Assembly (NCBI GenBank): GCA_000702025.1
Contig: JNKJ01000009.1
Location: 124,001 to 188,000 of the forward strand
Direction: 5' to 3'
DNA length: 64,000 bases
DNA from: Blautia schinkii DSM 10518
GTDB taxonomy: Bacteria; Bacillota; Clostridia; Lachnospirales; Lachnospiraceae
The notes under the pieces were generated by a model. That model did not search any database, was not told the DNA's origin, and was given only the letters and a program-made list of their open reading frames with translations. Position 1 is the first letter of the stretch; each line of letters begins with the position of its first letter. Shown here one piece after another: positions 1 to 7,467 of this stretch. A program made the position numbers and the translations under genes.

Positions 1-403
1 GAATAAGCTTTAATATATCCTCATATACGCTGTCATGGGAATAAACGTCTATCATCAGCCATCGCTGTCCGTTCCCTTCTTTTGTACTGTGATATAAATT
101 CTGAAGTTCCACGGAAAGGCTGGGAAGGATGCGTTCCACTGTTTCTTTTTCCTTGCTGCTGACAACGACAAGCACTGTTAAGTAATCTTTTTTGGGGTAA
201 ATTACACAGAGCGATTTCCCCGATTTTCTGAATTTTACGTTCCAACCTTGGGCATACACATCCTTGCTGTATTCGATTTTACAGATTGCTTTGTATGTAT
301 CATCCATATGGCGGCAAAGCTCATTAAATAAAGAGATTCCTGTATAATTGCTGATTTCATCCAGGGTTGGCATGTAATTGATGTCTTTTATTAAGTCAGT
401 CAT
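1..403 (-). CDS. DUF3788-family protein, C-terminus outside window
   Basis: The reading frame starts at the ATG at 401-403 behind an AAGGAGAT ribosome site and runs off the left edge, so about 134 residues are visible and the C-terminus is missing. The protein is soluble, with no signal peptide or membrane segment. The pattern of a short N-terminal helix (PTLDEISNY), a central strand rich in aromatic and basic residues (GWNVKFRKSGKSLCVIYP) and a following LTVLVVV strand matches my memory of DUF3788, a family of small cytosolic proteins of unknown function in Firmicutes. It lies upstream of two DUF3795 genes on the same strand, a common mix of small accessory genes in gut Clostridia. No function can be assigned. 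Confidence 0.6.
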   Translation of the reverse strand, partial: MTDLIKDINYMPTLDEISNYTGISLFNELCRHMDDTYKAICKIEYSKDVYAQGWNVKFRKSGKSLCVIYPKKDYLTVLVVVSSKEKETVERILPSLSVELQNLYHSTKEGNGQRWLMIDVYSHDSVYEDILKLI

Positions 404-496
404 AAAACCTTATATCTCCTTAGATGCACTTATAAATGTGCTTTCGTATTTAGTATACACTCTTTTGAATTTACTCTCTTTTAAATTTACTTTCTT

Positions 497-874
497 TTAA
501 TCACGTCTGCCTGTTTTGATGAATTCGATAAGCTTTTCTACGTCTTCGAACTCGTCATAGTCACCAGAGATTCCCTCACGATGATACACGATTCCGGCTT
601 TTTCATTGGCTTCCAGGCAGTCTAATAACGCTTCTTCTCCATATCTTTTAAGGAATAAATTAAATGCCTGCGGCTTGATTTTTGTCAGCAGGCCTTTCTG
701 GCAATTCTCCTCACAGCTATAGCAATGGCTGATTCCTTTTTCTATGGAACAGCTTCTGTTTTGACACCAGCTCTGCCCCGGACATTTCTCAGAATCACAG
801 CCTCCGCAGGTTTCATTTTGTGCACATAAACAACAGGCAAGTCCGCATCTTGCAATTCCCATTTCTCTTTTCAT
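497..874 (-). CDS. DUF3795 domain cysteine-rich protein
   Basis: The 125-residue protein is cysteine-rich (CGLACCLC, CGGCDSEKCPGQ, CYSCEENC), the hallmark of DUF3795, a presumed metal-binding family of unknown role. A longer frame opens at 916, but a clean GGAGG lies eight bases before the ATG at 872-874, so the shorter start is preferred. The second half (FNLFLKRYGEEALLDCLEANEK, then an acidic helix) is typical of these proteins. The next gene upstream on this strand carries a second DUF3795 domain, so the two are probably old paralogues. The cysteines are inferred to bind zinc or another metal. Confidence 0.7.
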   Translation of the reverse strand: MKREMGIARCGLACCLCAQNETCGGCDSEKCPGQSWCQNRSCSIEKGISHCYSCEENCQKGLLTKIKPQAFNLFLKRYGEEALLDCLEANEKAGIVYHREGISGDYDEFEDVEKLIEFIKTGRRD

Positions 875-979
875 TGATAGCTTCCTCCGTAAATTTGCTT
901 TTTTTCTTTGGCTCAAATATTACTCTTATCTCTATTTCCACTCCTATTCTTTGTGTGATTAATATCACTATTCTAAACT

Positions 980-1036
980 CTATTCCTGCCCTATTTTTGT
1001 TCTGGACGTGCCCTATTCCTGCCCTATTCTTTCTCC
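980..1036. repeat. Short direct repeat between the two DUF3795 genes
   Basis: The sequence TATTCCTGCCCTATT occurs twice within about 45 bases, embedded in related CTATT blocks. It spans the stop codon of the DUF3795-Cdd1 gene at 1024 and is probably simple sequence expansion. Confidence 0.5.
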
Positions 1037-1662
1037 GGGTATTCTTTATCCTTCCAATACCACCATTTCAGTTTTTCCGGATCGCGTTGCTCATGTTCCG
1101 CATAATATACCGCGCACCGGAACACATAAAGCTGGCATCTATCCTCCTGGAAACCTTTATTTAGGCAGTCCAGTGTGTATAATTCTTCGGGGTCTTTTCC
1201 AACCAATTCAGCAACACAGTGAATCCCGATTCCTTTTAAATGCTGGGCAATATTTTTTCCTACACCCGGTATTGTCTGTAAATCGTCTGGCTTATCCTGT
1301 TCTTTTGGTAAATCCTGTTCTTTTGCTGTACTATTTTTCTTTATGTTTTCATGTTCAGCCTCTGCTTTTAGGGCCTGGTACTTTCGCAGATTTTCCATTT
1401 GGCGGGTAAAGTCCACCTGATTTTCTTCTGGTGTTTTTGTTGGGTCCTCGCGCTCAAAGAATGTACAGGGGAGCATTTCACACTGACCGCAATTGCTATA
1501 TTTTTTCTTTTTATGGCAGCACTCATAAATATCGCACACACTCTCTCCAGTGTATTCCAGCCAGAAAACCTTCCCTTCTATTTCCTGGCATCCTCTGCAT
1601 TCTTCAGGATAATACTCACATTCCGAACAGACAGTACCGCAGCAGCTTATCATTTTTTCCAT
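1024..1662 (-). CDS. DUF3795 domain fused to Cdd1-type helix-hairpin-helix
   Basis: The 212-residue protein has two parts. Residues 1-90 are a DUF3795-like cysteine-rich domain (CCGTVCSECEYYPEECRGC, then CGQCEMLPC). After a charged linker of repeated KEQD-type residues, residues 125-212 hold a helix-hairpin-helix (IPGVGKNIAQHLKGIGI) and a conserved end (DRCQLYVFRCAVYYAE..KWWYWKD) that I recognise as the Cdd1 or pathogenicity-locus family named after the gene beside the C. difficile toxin locus. The start at 1660-1662 follows GAGGA; a longer frame from 1707 has no ribosome site. Helix-hairpin-helix motifs usually bind DNA non-specifically, so a nucleic-acid role is plausible, but none is established. 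Confidence 0.75.
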   Translation of the reverse strand: MEKMISCCGTVCSECEYYPEECRGCQEIEGKVFWLEYTGESVCDIYECCHKKKKYSNCGQCEMLPCTFFEREDPTKTPEENQVDFTRQMENLRKYQALKAEAEHENIKKNSTAKEQDLPKEQDKPDDLQTIPGVGKNIAQHLKGIGIHCVAELVGKDPEELYTLDCLNKGFQEDRCQLYVFRCAVYYAEHEQRDPEKLKWWYWKDKEYPEKE

Positions 1663-1764
1663 ATGTACTTTTATCCTCTTTTCTTGGATTATTTTGAATC
1701 TGAACAACCTTCTAATCGAACTTTTTACGTATTTGCCTCATCCCATCCTGCTCAAATTTTTCAG

Positions 1765-1806
1765 AAAAGGCATGAACGCCTTTTATAAATAATTGTTCAC
1801 GCCTTT
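1765..1806 (-). terminator. Intrinsic terminator after the hydrolase gene
   Basis: Thirteen-base arms AAAAGGCATGAAC (1765-1777) and GTTCACGCCTTTT (1794-1806) pair with one mismatch around a 16-base loop. The outer A/T runs serve as a U-tract on either strand. It closes the hydrolase transcript before the DUF3795-Cdd1 gene. Confidence 0.7.
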
Positions 1807-1881
1807 TCCTTATGCAATATTGAACTATTACACTTTCATACTATTTTAGCAGAATGAATACGACAACTGTCTGTCATGTTT

Positions 1882-2637
1882 TTATTTTTTGCCACTTAAA
1901 AATCTGCAGATAACCTCTGCCGCCTGCTCTGCATTGGAAAGAATCGCAGGGTGGTTTCCTCTTGGAAAAACACAGATTTCAGCACCTGTCTCACGGGCTA
2001 TCTCGCGGTATTCATCCTGGAAATCCTTTCTCGACATTTCGTCCTCCTCACTTCCCATAAGAAGGAGAGGCGCCTTTAGTTCACTTAGAGGTTTGATGAA
2101 TAAAGGGCGTTTTTCTTTGGCACAGCGGATTAATGCATCTGTGTCCATATCCACCACGCGCTCCCAGTTTTCTCCCTGACACCATTGGTAAAATCCAACA
2201 CCCATTTCATCTTTCTTGGCGTGCGCTCTTTCCTCAATTAAATTAGCGGCAAAATCATCCGCCAGTGTCCTGCCGTCAAAGCTGTCAGCCACCACACGGC
2301 CCACCAGATCCGGCCGCTCCAGGGCAGCATTGATTGCCACCCAGGCCCCTCCGCTGGTACCTACAAGGTTTACTTTTCCAAGCTTCAGATGTTCCAAAAG
2401 CGCAACGGTCTGCCGTGCTTCTTCTATCCAAAGATCAGAAGAAAATTTATCCAGGCGATCCGATTTTCCATGGCCTAAAAAGTCAATAAGTATCACATGA
2501 AATCTGTCCTCATATAAGGGCAGCAACAGCTCAAACATCCTGGATGATGCGGTATTTCCATGTAAAAATAATACTGGTTTCCCTTTTCCGGATTCTTTGT
2601 AATAAATATTTCTAGAATTATAATGAAAATATGACAT
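1882..2637 (-). CDS. Alpha/beta hydrolase
   Basis: The 251-residue protein has the alpha/beta hydrolase fold. It shows the oxyanion motif LFLHGNTASS near residue 25, the strand-turn DFLGHGKSD, the nucleophile elbow VGTSGGAW with serine near residue 95, a late acidic residue in LLLMGSEEDEMS and the C-terminal histidine in GNHPAILS. There is no signal peptide, so it is cytosolic. Substrate cannot be predicted; the family includes esterases, C-C hydrolases and haloperoxidase-like enzymes. The ATG follows GGAGG by six bases. A hairpin separates it from the M20 peptidase gene upstream, so it is probably a separate transcript. Confidence 0.85.
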   Translation of the reverse strand: MSYFHYNSRNIYYKESGKGKPVLFLHGNTASSRMFELLLPLYEDRFHVILIDFLGHGKSDRLDKFSSDLWIEEARQTVALLEHLKLGKVNLVGTSGGAWVAINAALERPDLVGRVVADSFDGRTLADDFAANLIEERAHAKKDEMGVGFYQWCQGENWERVVDMDTDALIRCAKEKRPLFIKPLSELKAPLLLMGSEEDEMSRKDFQDEYREIARETGAEICVFPRGNHPAILSNAEQAAEVICRFLSGKK

Positions 2638-2703
2638 CCTTTGCCTCCTAATCAGCTGATTGTTATTGTGCTCTTCATTCGCGTACTGATCAGCAAGGCT
2701 TAT

Positions 2704-2733
2704 AAAACACTAACGCCCTGCTGTCAGTGTTTT
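2704..2733. terminator. Bidirectional hairpin after the M20 peptidase gene
   Basis: AAAACACT and AGTGTTTT arms flank a 14-base loop. It sits between the M20 peptidase (ending 2786) and the hydrolase start (2637), both on the minus strand, so it probably ends the DUF5058-M20 operon. Confidence 0.65.
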
Positions 2734-2785
2734 TTCATCCAAATCCCCATGTATCCCAACCTCCTTATCTTAACACCGATTCATT

Positions 2786-4228
2786 TTAGCACCGTTTCAT
2801 CAGTCTTACATAAAACTCCACGGTTTTTAAAAGTGTAGGGACCGGCACTCTTTCGTTGTTGCCGTGAATCATGCCCCGCTCCTCCTTTGAAAGCTTCATA
2901 GCCGAGAATTTATACACCCGGTCTGTGATGCGGCAATAATGCCAGGAGTCGCTGCAGGCCATCATGAGGTACGGAGATACAAGAGCTTTTGGCCATGTGT
3001 CGCACACAGCCTGGGAAAGCTGTCTCCATTCCTCACAAGTGGTATCTGATTCGGCGGACGGATTTCTGCCTTCCACCGTTGCTACCTCAATAGACGGATT
3101 GTGGATCACCTTTTCGAGATATGCTCTCGCAGATTCCACGTTATCACCAGGCATCAGACGCAGGTTCATTCCCACGGATGCCTTTGGTGGGATGACGTTA
3201 AATGCCTTTCCGCTCTCCATTTTGGTGACTGCACAGGTTGTGCGGAGCATGGCATTTAATTCACCGCCTGACTTTCTGCACACGCTGTCAAAAATGCCTT
3301 CCGTACACCAAAGATTTGCAAAAATCAACTTATAGAGAAAACTGGACTGCCTTCCCAGCACATCCAGCATCTCGCGTACCGGCTTAGTAAGTCTGCGGGG
3401 GAAGGGATGGTTTTCCACCTCAACCACAGCTTGAGCAAGCTCACCTACGATGGTATGCACCGGAGGCATAGAAGCGTGGCCGCCGTTGCTCTTTGCCCGG
3501 AATTCCACATTCATCAGACCCTTTTCCGCTATGCCGATAAGCGCGCATTCCTCATGCACTCCTGGGAAAACATTCTCCACAACAGCTCCGCCCTCGTCCA
3601 CTACCATGGCCGGGGAAATCTTATTTTCCTCAAACCAGTCCACAATTGACGGACAAGTAGGGCCATTTATTTCCTCCTGGCCGGAAAAAGCAAAATAAAT
3701 ATCGTGCTTTGGCGTAAATCCTTCTTTTATCAGCTTCTCGGCGGCTTCCATAATTCCGCAAAGCGTGCCCTTGGTATCCAGGGTGCCTCTTCCCCAGATT
3801 TCGCCATTTTCTACAATTCCCTCAAAGGCCGGCTTGTCCCATTGGGATTCCTCTACCGGAACCACATCGTAATGAGACATCAAAACGGTAGGTCTGCCTT
3901 CCTCTCTGCCTTTCAAACAGTAGAGAAGTCCGTTCTCACCCAAGAATTTCAGTTCACAATGCTTATGTATCTCCGGGAATAATTTCGGCAGAAGCTCCCG
4001 GAACTTTTTGAATTCCTCCTGGTCGATCAGGGCTGCATCATTATAAGAAATCGTTTTGCAGCGCAGCATTTGCTGCATATCTGTGACGATTTTTTCTTCG
4101 TCGAGGTCAACTTTTTCACCGGAGGGCTTGAGCACTTCCTTTGGGGTGAACATTGCCGCTCGGATAAGCAGTATGGCAGCAAATATAAGAATAACTGCCA
4201 AAAGCAATAACAATATGATTTTTAACAT
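2786..4228 (-). CDS. M20-family metallopeptidase, membrane-anchored (carboxypeptidase-like)
   Basis: The 480-residue protein opens with a hydrophobic anchor (residues 2-26) and then shows the full M20 pattern: SHYDVVPV (first metal histidine and catalytic Asp), GRGTLDTKG (bridging Asp), GQEEING (catalytic and metal Glu pair), the dimerisation domain, and a late metal histidine in MIHGNNERVPV. M20 enzymes are di-zinc aminoacylases, dipeptidases or carboxypeptidases. The N-terminal anchor resembles the PM20D1/Cps1-like branch. The start is fixed by GGAGG six bases before the ATG. It is the last gene after two DUF5058-type membrane genes, so hydrolysis of an imported peptide or N-acyl amino acid is a reasonable inference. 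The upstream gap holds an unusual array of seven-codon ORFs. Confidence 0.88.
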   Translation of the reverse strand: MLKIILLLLLAVILIFAAILLIRAAMFTPKEVLKPSGEKVDLDEEKIVTDMQQMLRCKTISYNDAALIDQEEFKKFRELLPKLFPEIHKHCELKFLGENGLLYCLKGREEGRPTVLMSHYDVVPVEESQWDKPAFEGIVENGEIWGRGTLDTKGTLCGIMEAAEKLIKEGFTPKHDIYFAFSGQEEINGPTCPSIVDWFEENKISPAMVVDEGGAVVENVFPGVHEECALIGIAEKGLMNVEFRAKSNGGHASMPPVHTIVGELAQAVVEVENHPFPRRLTKPVREMLDVLGRQSSFLYKLIFANLWCTEGIFDSVCRKSGGELNAMLRTTCAVTKMESGKAFNVIPPKASVGMNLRLMPGDNVESARAYLEKVIHNPSIEVATVEGRNPSAESDTTCEEWRQLSQAVCDTWPKALVSPYLMMACSDSWHYCRITDRVYKFSAMKLSKEERGMIHGNNERVPVPTLLKTVEFYVRLMKRC

Positions 4229-4239
4229 TGGTTTCCTCC

Positions 4240-4386
4240 TTACTGCGCGCTGTTTTTGCGCATATTGGTATCCCTTGGGATTTCCTCCTATTGCGCATTG
4301 TTTCTGCGCATAATGGTATCCCTTGGGATTTCCTCCTATTGCGCACTGTTTTTGCGCATAATGGTATCCTTTAGGATTTCCTCCTA
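4240..4386 (-). repeat. Three 48-bp tandem units, each with SD, palindrome and 7-codon ORF
   Basis: Read on the minus strand, a 48-base unit occurs three times between the upstream membrane gene and the M20 peptidase. Each unit has AGGAGGAAA, a palindrome (ATCCCAAGGGAT twice, ATCCTAAAGGAT once, a paired change), then an ATG opening a seven-codon ORF: MRKNSAQ, MRRNNAQ, MRKNSAQ. The stop of each (TAG, TAG, TAA) merges with the next GGAGG, the last of which belongs to the M20 gene. A second inverted repeat TGCGCA lies inside each small ORF. Whether the peptides are made is unknown. End coordinates are good to about two bases. Confidence 0.85.
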
Positions 4387-4399
4387 ACCAGTTGATATC

Positions 4400-5062
4400 T
4401 TAAAGCATTCCCTTTTTATAAAGGAATCTTGCCGAGCCGATGGCAATCAGCGCTCCCACCGGGACTAAAACGCCCACTGAGCTTGACAGAGATGGTACTA
4501 GTAAAAACAGAACTACCATAAACACCAGCGGCGCAATGGAAATCTTCCAGTTCTTGCTCACATACACCACAGCCAGCGCTCCGAAAAGGGATGGCAGGAT
4601 ATTATCAAATGCAGGTTTTACTGCAGGATTGTCCAAAACAGGGGTCAGCGGCACCAGCATTGCCACACCAAGCGCAATAACAATCGTGGTTACGATAGAT
4701 GAGGTAGCCACTGCGATGGTAGAAATCACTTCTCCTTCCTCACTTCCCGGCTTCACCCCGGCATTATCCATGGCTGTGAGCGCTGCCGGAACCTTCAGGT
4801 TTGTAAGATTTCCGGTGACAAATGCCAGATAAGAGCCCGCCGTTCCCAGCATAGGCACAAAGGTCAGCACCTCGATCAGACCAACTGTCCAGAAAATAGG
4901 CGCCACGCCCAGCAGACCCTTCAGTACCGGACCGATTCCGGGCCACGCCCCATAATAAATACAGGTGACAATGGGATAAGCAAATATCATGCCAAGGGCG
5001 CTGAGAATCCATATGCGCCCGTATAAATGCGTCATGTCCTCATAACTTCTCTCTTTTCTCAT
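4400..5062 (-). CDS. Polytopic membrane partner of DUF5058 protein
   Basis: This 220-residue protein has about six hydrophobic segments. A conserved-looking stretch (EVLTFVPMLGTAGSYLAFVTGN) is followed by a short soluble loop (MDNAGVKPGSEEGEVI) and more membrane helices. It is co-transcribed with the DUF5058 gene. The DUF5058 frame ends with its TGA at 5065-5067, and the ribosome site GGAGG lies inside its last codons six bases before the ATG at 5060-5062. A GTG at 5066-5068 is a less likely start. Two adjacent small membrane proteins followed by an M20 peptidase suggest a two-subunit transporter with its hydrolase. I do not know a substrate. Confidence 0.65.
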   Translation of the reverse strand: MRKERSYEDMTHLYGRIWILSALGMIFAYPIVTCIYYGAWPGIGPVLKGLLGVAPIFWTVGLIEVLTFVPMLGTAGSYLAFVTGNLTNLKVPAALTAMDNAGVKPGSEEGEVISTIAVATSSIVTTIVIALGVAMLVPLTPVLDNPAVKPAFDNILPSLFGALAVVYVSKNWKISIAPLVFMVVLFLLVPSLSSSVGVLVPVGALIAIGSARFLYKKGML

Positions 5063-5064
5063 CT

Positions 5065-5790
5065 TCACCCTCCTATCATCGGCGTAATAAACGCGGCAAA
5101 TATCATGGCTCCCAGCATACTAATGGGCAGCGCATAATTTTCCAGCCACTTGCATCCGCATTTTTTAATCAGTAATCCACAGATTCCCATAAGCAAGGCG
5201 GAAAACAGCAGAACAAAAATAGGAATCCATCCTTTCAAACCCTGCCGTATGTCGGCGAACACCATACCCAGGAATGCAGAAATCATTCCTAAAAACATAG
5301 CCGTCATGAACAGGTCTCCCCATTTACTGTCCTTGTTTTTGATTTTCATCAGGCCGCCCTGGATTTTCTTGATAAACAAAGGAACCCAGATAAGTCCCGG
5401 GAAAATGCCAAGAGTCATTACCCAGCAGATTGCTGTATATACTTTCGGGTCAGTCACAGTCTGTGACAGGGAAATACCCAGCGCATTGGCCGTGGAAGTC
5501 GCGGCCGGGAGCTCGTATGTAATTGCCCCGATCACACTGAGGCGAAGCCATGGCAGCGGCAGTCCCAGAAACTTTGACAGGGTAATCACACCCAGAAGTA
5601 TTGACACGGCCGGTGCCAGGGTAAATACTGCAGTGGAAATAATTGTTTTTGTCATCTGCCCTTTCTCAATGCCAAGGGTTGTCCCCCGCCTATAGGCCCT
5701 CACCAGGAAAAACACCGACTGGGCAATGACAAACAAAATCACCAGCCCTGCCAGGACAAATAGAATTGTACTGTTTGGTTGAAATTTCAA
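5065..5790 (-). CDS. DUF5058 family membrane protein, TTG start
   Basis: The roughly 241-residue protein has six or seven membrane helices and matches my recollection of DUF5058: an opening helix ending LFVIAQSVFFLVRAYRRG, then TIISTAVFTLAPAVSILLG and WLRLSVIGAITYELPAA. An ATG at 5815-5817 has no ribosome site, whereas AAGGAGGGGG lies a normal distance before the TTG at 5788-5790 (LKFQPN), so TTG is the probable start. The gene is first of a tightly coupled set with the next membrane gene and an M20 peptidase. The family is uncharacterised; transport of a small peptide or amino-acid derivative is inferred from the neighbours only. Confidence 0.7.
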   Translation of the reverse strand: MKFQPNSTILFVLAGLVILFVIAQSVFFLVRAYRRGTTLGIEKGQMTKTIISTAVFTLAPAVSILLGVITLSKFLGLPLPWLRLSVIGAITYELPAATSTANALGISLSQTVTDPKVYTAICWVMTLGIFPGLIWVPLFIKKIQGGLMKIKNKDSKWGDLFMTAMFLGMISAFLGMVFADIRQGLKGWIPIFVLLFSALLMGICGLLIKKCGCKWLENYALPISMLGAMIFAAFITPMIGG

Positions 5791-5908
5791 AAAATACCCC
5801 CTCCTTTTCGGAAACATATTCTGCTTTCTATTATACGGGCAATTAGTCTAAAAATCCAGATAAATCCTTTGATTTAACAGAAAATATTAAAATAACACGT
5901 ACGAAAAA

Positions 5909-6622
5909 TCAGTCAGGAATAACACGGTATTTCACATAGCGAGCCTTAAACCAGCAGAAATTTTCATTAATCAACTGGACACACATGTTTTCTTCATCCA
6001 CCAAATAAATATAGTCATCCTCTATAAGCATTGTAGCTCCGAACCAATAAATATTTCCATCTTCCCGGCTGCGGCTCCTGGTGTCATAAGCCACCTTGCC
6101 GGAAAACCACAATTCAATTTTACATCCCCATGTACCGTCAAAAAGGACTCTCAAAACGCCGTTTTCTTCCGTTGCTTCTTTTATATACGCATCATGAAAG
6201 CCACCGGAAACCCACATTAAATTCTCAATGTCTTTTTCCGTGGATATATCATTGTACTCCTCGAATTGGTATTCTGCGTCTAATTCCAGAAACTCCTTAG
6301 GAGCCTTTCCAAGCCCTACCATTGAAAGAATTTCTTCCCTATTGGTAATGTTTATCTCTCCAAATCCGGATTCCTCATCCATATTCCAGTCCTCATGGCT
6401 GAAATCCGTTATCAGGACCAATCGCTCCAAAAATTCGTTTCCGCGATCATAAACATATTGCTTTATCAATGTAGTCTTTTCCGGGTTCAGCACAATATAG
6501 AAACGGCTGTATATCCCATCTAAATATTTCCCATAATCATCAGTTGCAGAGACGTTATCATAATGGGCAAAAACAGTTGATGTGTAATATTTTCCGCCGC
6601 CCTGGCGAATGATTGCATACAT
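5909..6622 (-). CDS. Hypothetical protein, unrecognised
   Basis: A 237-residue soluble, acidic protein with good coding character and a GGGAGGTG ribosome site before its ATG. It has no signal peptide or membrane helix. Aromatic-rich segments near the middle and end (FHDAYIKEA, WGCKIELWFSGKVAYDTRS, FCWFKARYVKYRVIPD) suggest a beta-rich C-terminal domain. I do not recognise the family. Immunity-type proteins in gut Firmicutes can look like this, but no toxin gene lies beside it. Its upstream region is an unusual AT-rich tandem repeat. Confidence 0.6.
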   Translation of the reverse strand: MYAIIRQGGGKYYTSTVFAHYDNVSATDDYGKYLDGIYSRFYIVLNPEKTTLIKQYVYDRGNEFLERLVLITDFSHEDWNMDEESGFGEINITNREEILSMVGLGKAPKEFLELDAEYQFEEYNDISTEKDIENLMWVSGGFHDAYIKEATEENGVLRVLFDGTWGCKIELWFSGKVAYDTRSRSREDGNIYWFGATMLIEDDYIYLVDEENMCVQLINENFCWFKARYVKYRVIPD

Positions 6623-6639
6623 AGTATTGCACCTCCCTT

Positions 6640-6755
6640 TTGTTTGTCTTTATTATATTTTTGTCTTTATCATATTTCTTCTTTATCGTATTTCTTCTTT
6701 ATCATATTTCTTCTTTATCATATTTCTTCTTTATCATATTTTTTCTTTATGATAT
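6640..6755. repeat. AT-rich ~16-bp tandem repeat upstream of the hypothetical gene
   Basis: About seven units of the form TTCTTTATCATATTTC lie head to tail, with single-base variants. They occupy what should be the promoter and 5-prime leader of the minus-strand gene starting at 6622. Repeat number could change by slippage and alter spacing or expression. Confidence 0.8.
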
Positions 6756-7017
6756 GGATGTTTCTTTAATCTACTCTTCGTAATTTATCGTAGTAATAAG
6801 AGTGAGAATGCTTTCGATATAGAAACATATTTTCCTTGAGCTTCCTTTGGTTCCTCGTACCTTACCAGAAGTATAGCATAAATTCCGTAAAAAACGAACT
6901 TGTCATTTCCTTTTCATCAGCTTTTCATCAATATTATTTCTTATTTTCTTTTCATAATTGAACATGAGGTTTTCTTTTATCGCTTTATATGTTAGAATCT
7001 GAAAAGACTAATTTATT
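6756..7017. other. AT-rich intergenic region
   Basis: No gene is supported here. It separates the divergent hypothetical gene (minus) and the CD3324-family gene (plus) and must hold their promoters. I could not place a convincing pair of promoter boxes. Confidence 0.5.
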
Positions 7018-7034
7018 AAGGAGGCTTTTGATTT

Positions 7035-7064
7035 ATGCTTAATCCTATCAATTGCGCTGCGTAG
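7035..7064 (+). CDS. Nine-codon leader ORF (MLNPINCAA)
   Basis: AAGGAGG at 7018-7024 precedes an ATG at 7035 that opens a nine-codon frame MLNPINCAA ending TAG. The last codons form one side of a stem: GCTGCG (7056-7061) pairs perfectly with CGCAGC (7074-7079). Such an ORF with a strong ribosome site, short length and overlapping stem is typical of regulatory leader peptides. No sequence outside this locus was available for comparison, so translation is inferred. Confidence 0.6.
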   Translation: MLNPINCAA

Positions 7065-7144
7065 GCAAGGTTTCGCAGCTTAAAGCTAAATATAGTACGT
7101 GTTGCGACCTTTGCCGTTCCTAAGAAAATTATATTGAAGGAGCG
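7056..7144 (+). promoter_or_regulatory. Putative translational attenuator in the CD3324 gene leader
   Basis: Three pairings are possible. GCTGCG (7056-7061) with CGCAGC (7074-7079) forms stem one. GGCAAGGTTTCGC just inside it can instead pair with GCGACCTTTGCC (7104-7115) with small bulges. CGTTCCT (7115-7121) can pair with AGGAGCG (7138-7144), which is the ribosome site of the CD3324 gene. This is the layout of erm-type attenuators, where stalling on the leader ORF shifts pairing and frees the downstream ribosome site. There is no U-tract, so translational control is favoured. Confidence 0.5.
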
Positions 7145-7148
7145 CAAA

Positions 7149-7445
7149 ATGAGCTATAAAAAAGCAACACATGTCCTTCCTCCGGAACTTTTGGAAAAGG
7201 TCCAAAAGTACGTTGATGGAGAGTTTCTTTATATTCCCAGGGTCTCTGACCACAAAAAGGATTGGGGTCATTCCACCACAACCCGGCAGGAATTAAAGGA
7301 AAGAAATGCACAAATTTATGAAGATTACCTTTCAGGACAACCCATGGATGTTCTGGCTGAAAAATATTTTTTATCTATCAAAAGCATTCAACGAATTATA
7401 GGACAAATGAAAAAAAATGATAAAAATGGGTCAACACAGTTTTAA
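7149..7445 (+). CDS. CD3324 family protein, Mor-like HTH regulator
   Basis: The 98-residue protein matches the CD3324 family: opening SYKKATHVLPPELLEKVQKYVDGEFLYIPR, then RQELKERNAQIYEDYLSG and a C-terminal helix-turn-helix (MDVLAEKYFLSIKSIQRII). The family is related to the Mu Mor/C activator fold, so DNA binding is likely. The ATG at 7149 follows AAGGAG by seven bases; an earlier in-frame start at 7134 lies inside that ribosome site and is rejected. The ribosome site can be hidden in a hairpin, and a nine-codon ORF lies upstream, pointing to regulated translation. A terminator overlaps the stop codon, so it is monocistronic. Confidence 0.8.
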   Translation: MSYKKATHVLPPELLEKVQKYVDGEFLYIPRVSDHKKDWGHSTTTRQELKERNAQIYEDYLSGQPMDVLAEKYFLSIKSIQRIIGQMKKNDKNGSTQF

Positions 7446-7467
7446 TCACTGTGTTGGCCCATTTCTT
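7428..7467 (+). terminator. Intrinsic terminator overlapping the CD3324 gene stop
   Basis: Twelve-base arms GGGTCAACACAG (7428-7439) and CTGTGTTGGCCC (7449-7460) pair with one G-T wobble around a nine-base loop and are followed by ATTTCTT. Confidence 0.75.

Noticed and set aside
4116..4346. 76-residue frame through the tandem repeat (MRNRRKSQGIPL..)
   Set aside because: It only exists because the 48-bp unit is a multiple of three; its start is a GTG without ribosome site and it overlaps the M20 gene start.
4240..4386. CRISPR-like array
   Set aside because: The units are contiguous with no variable spacers and no cas genes nearby.
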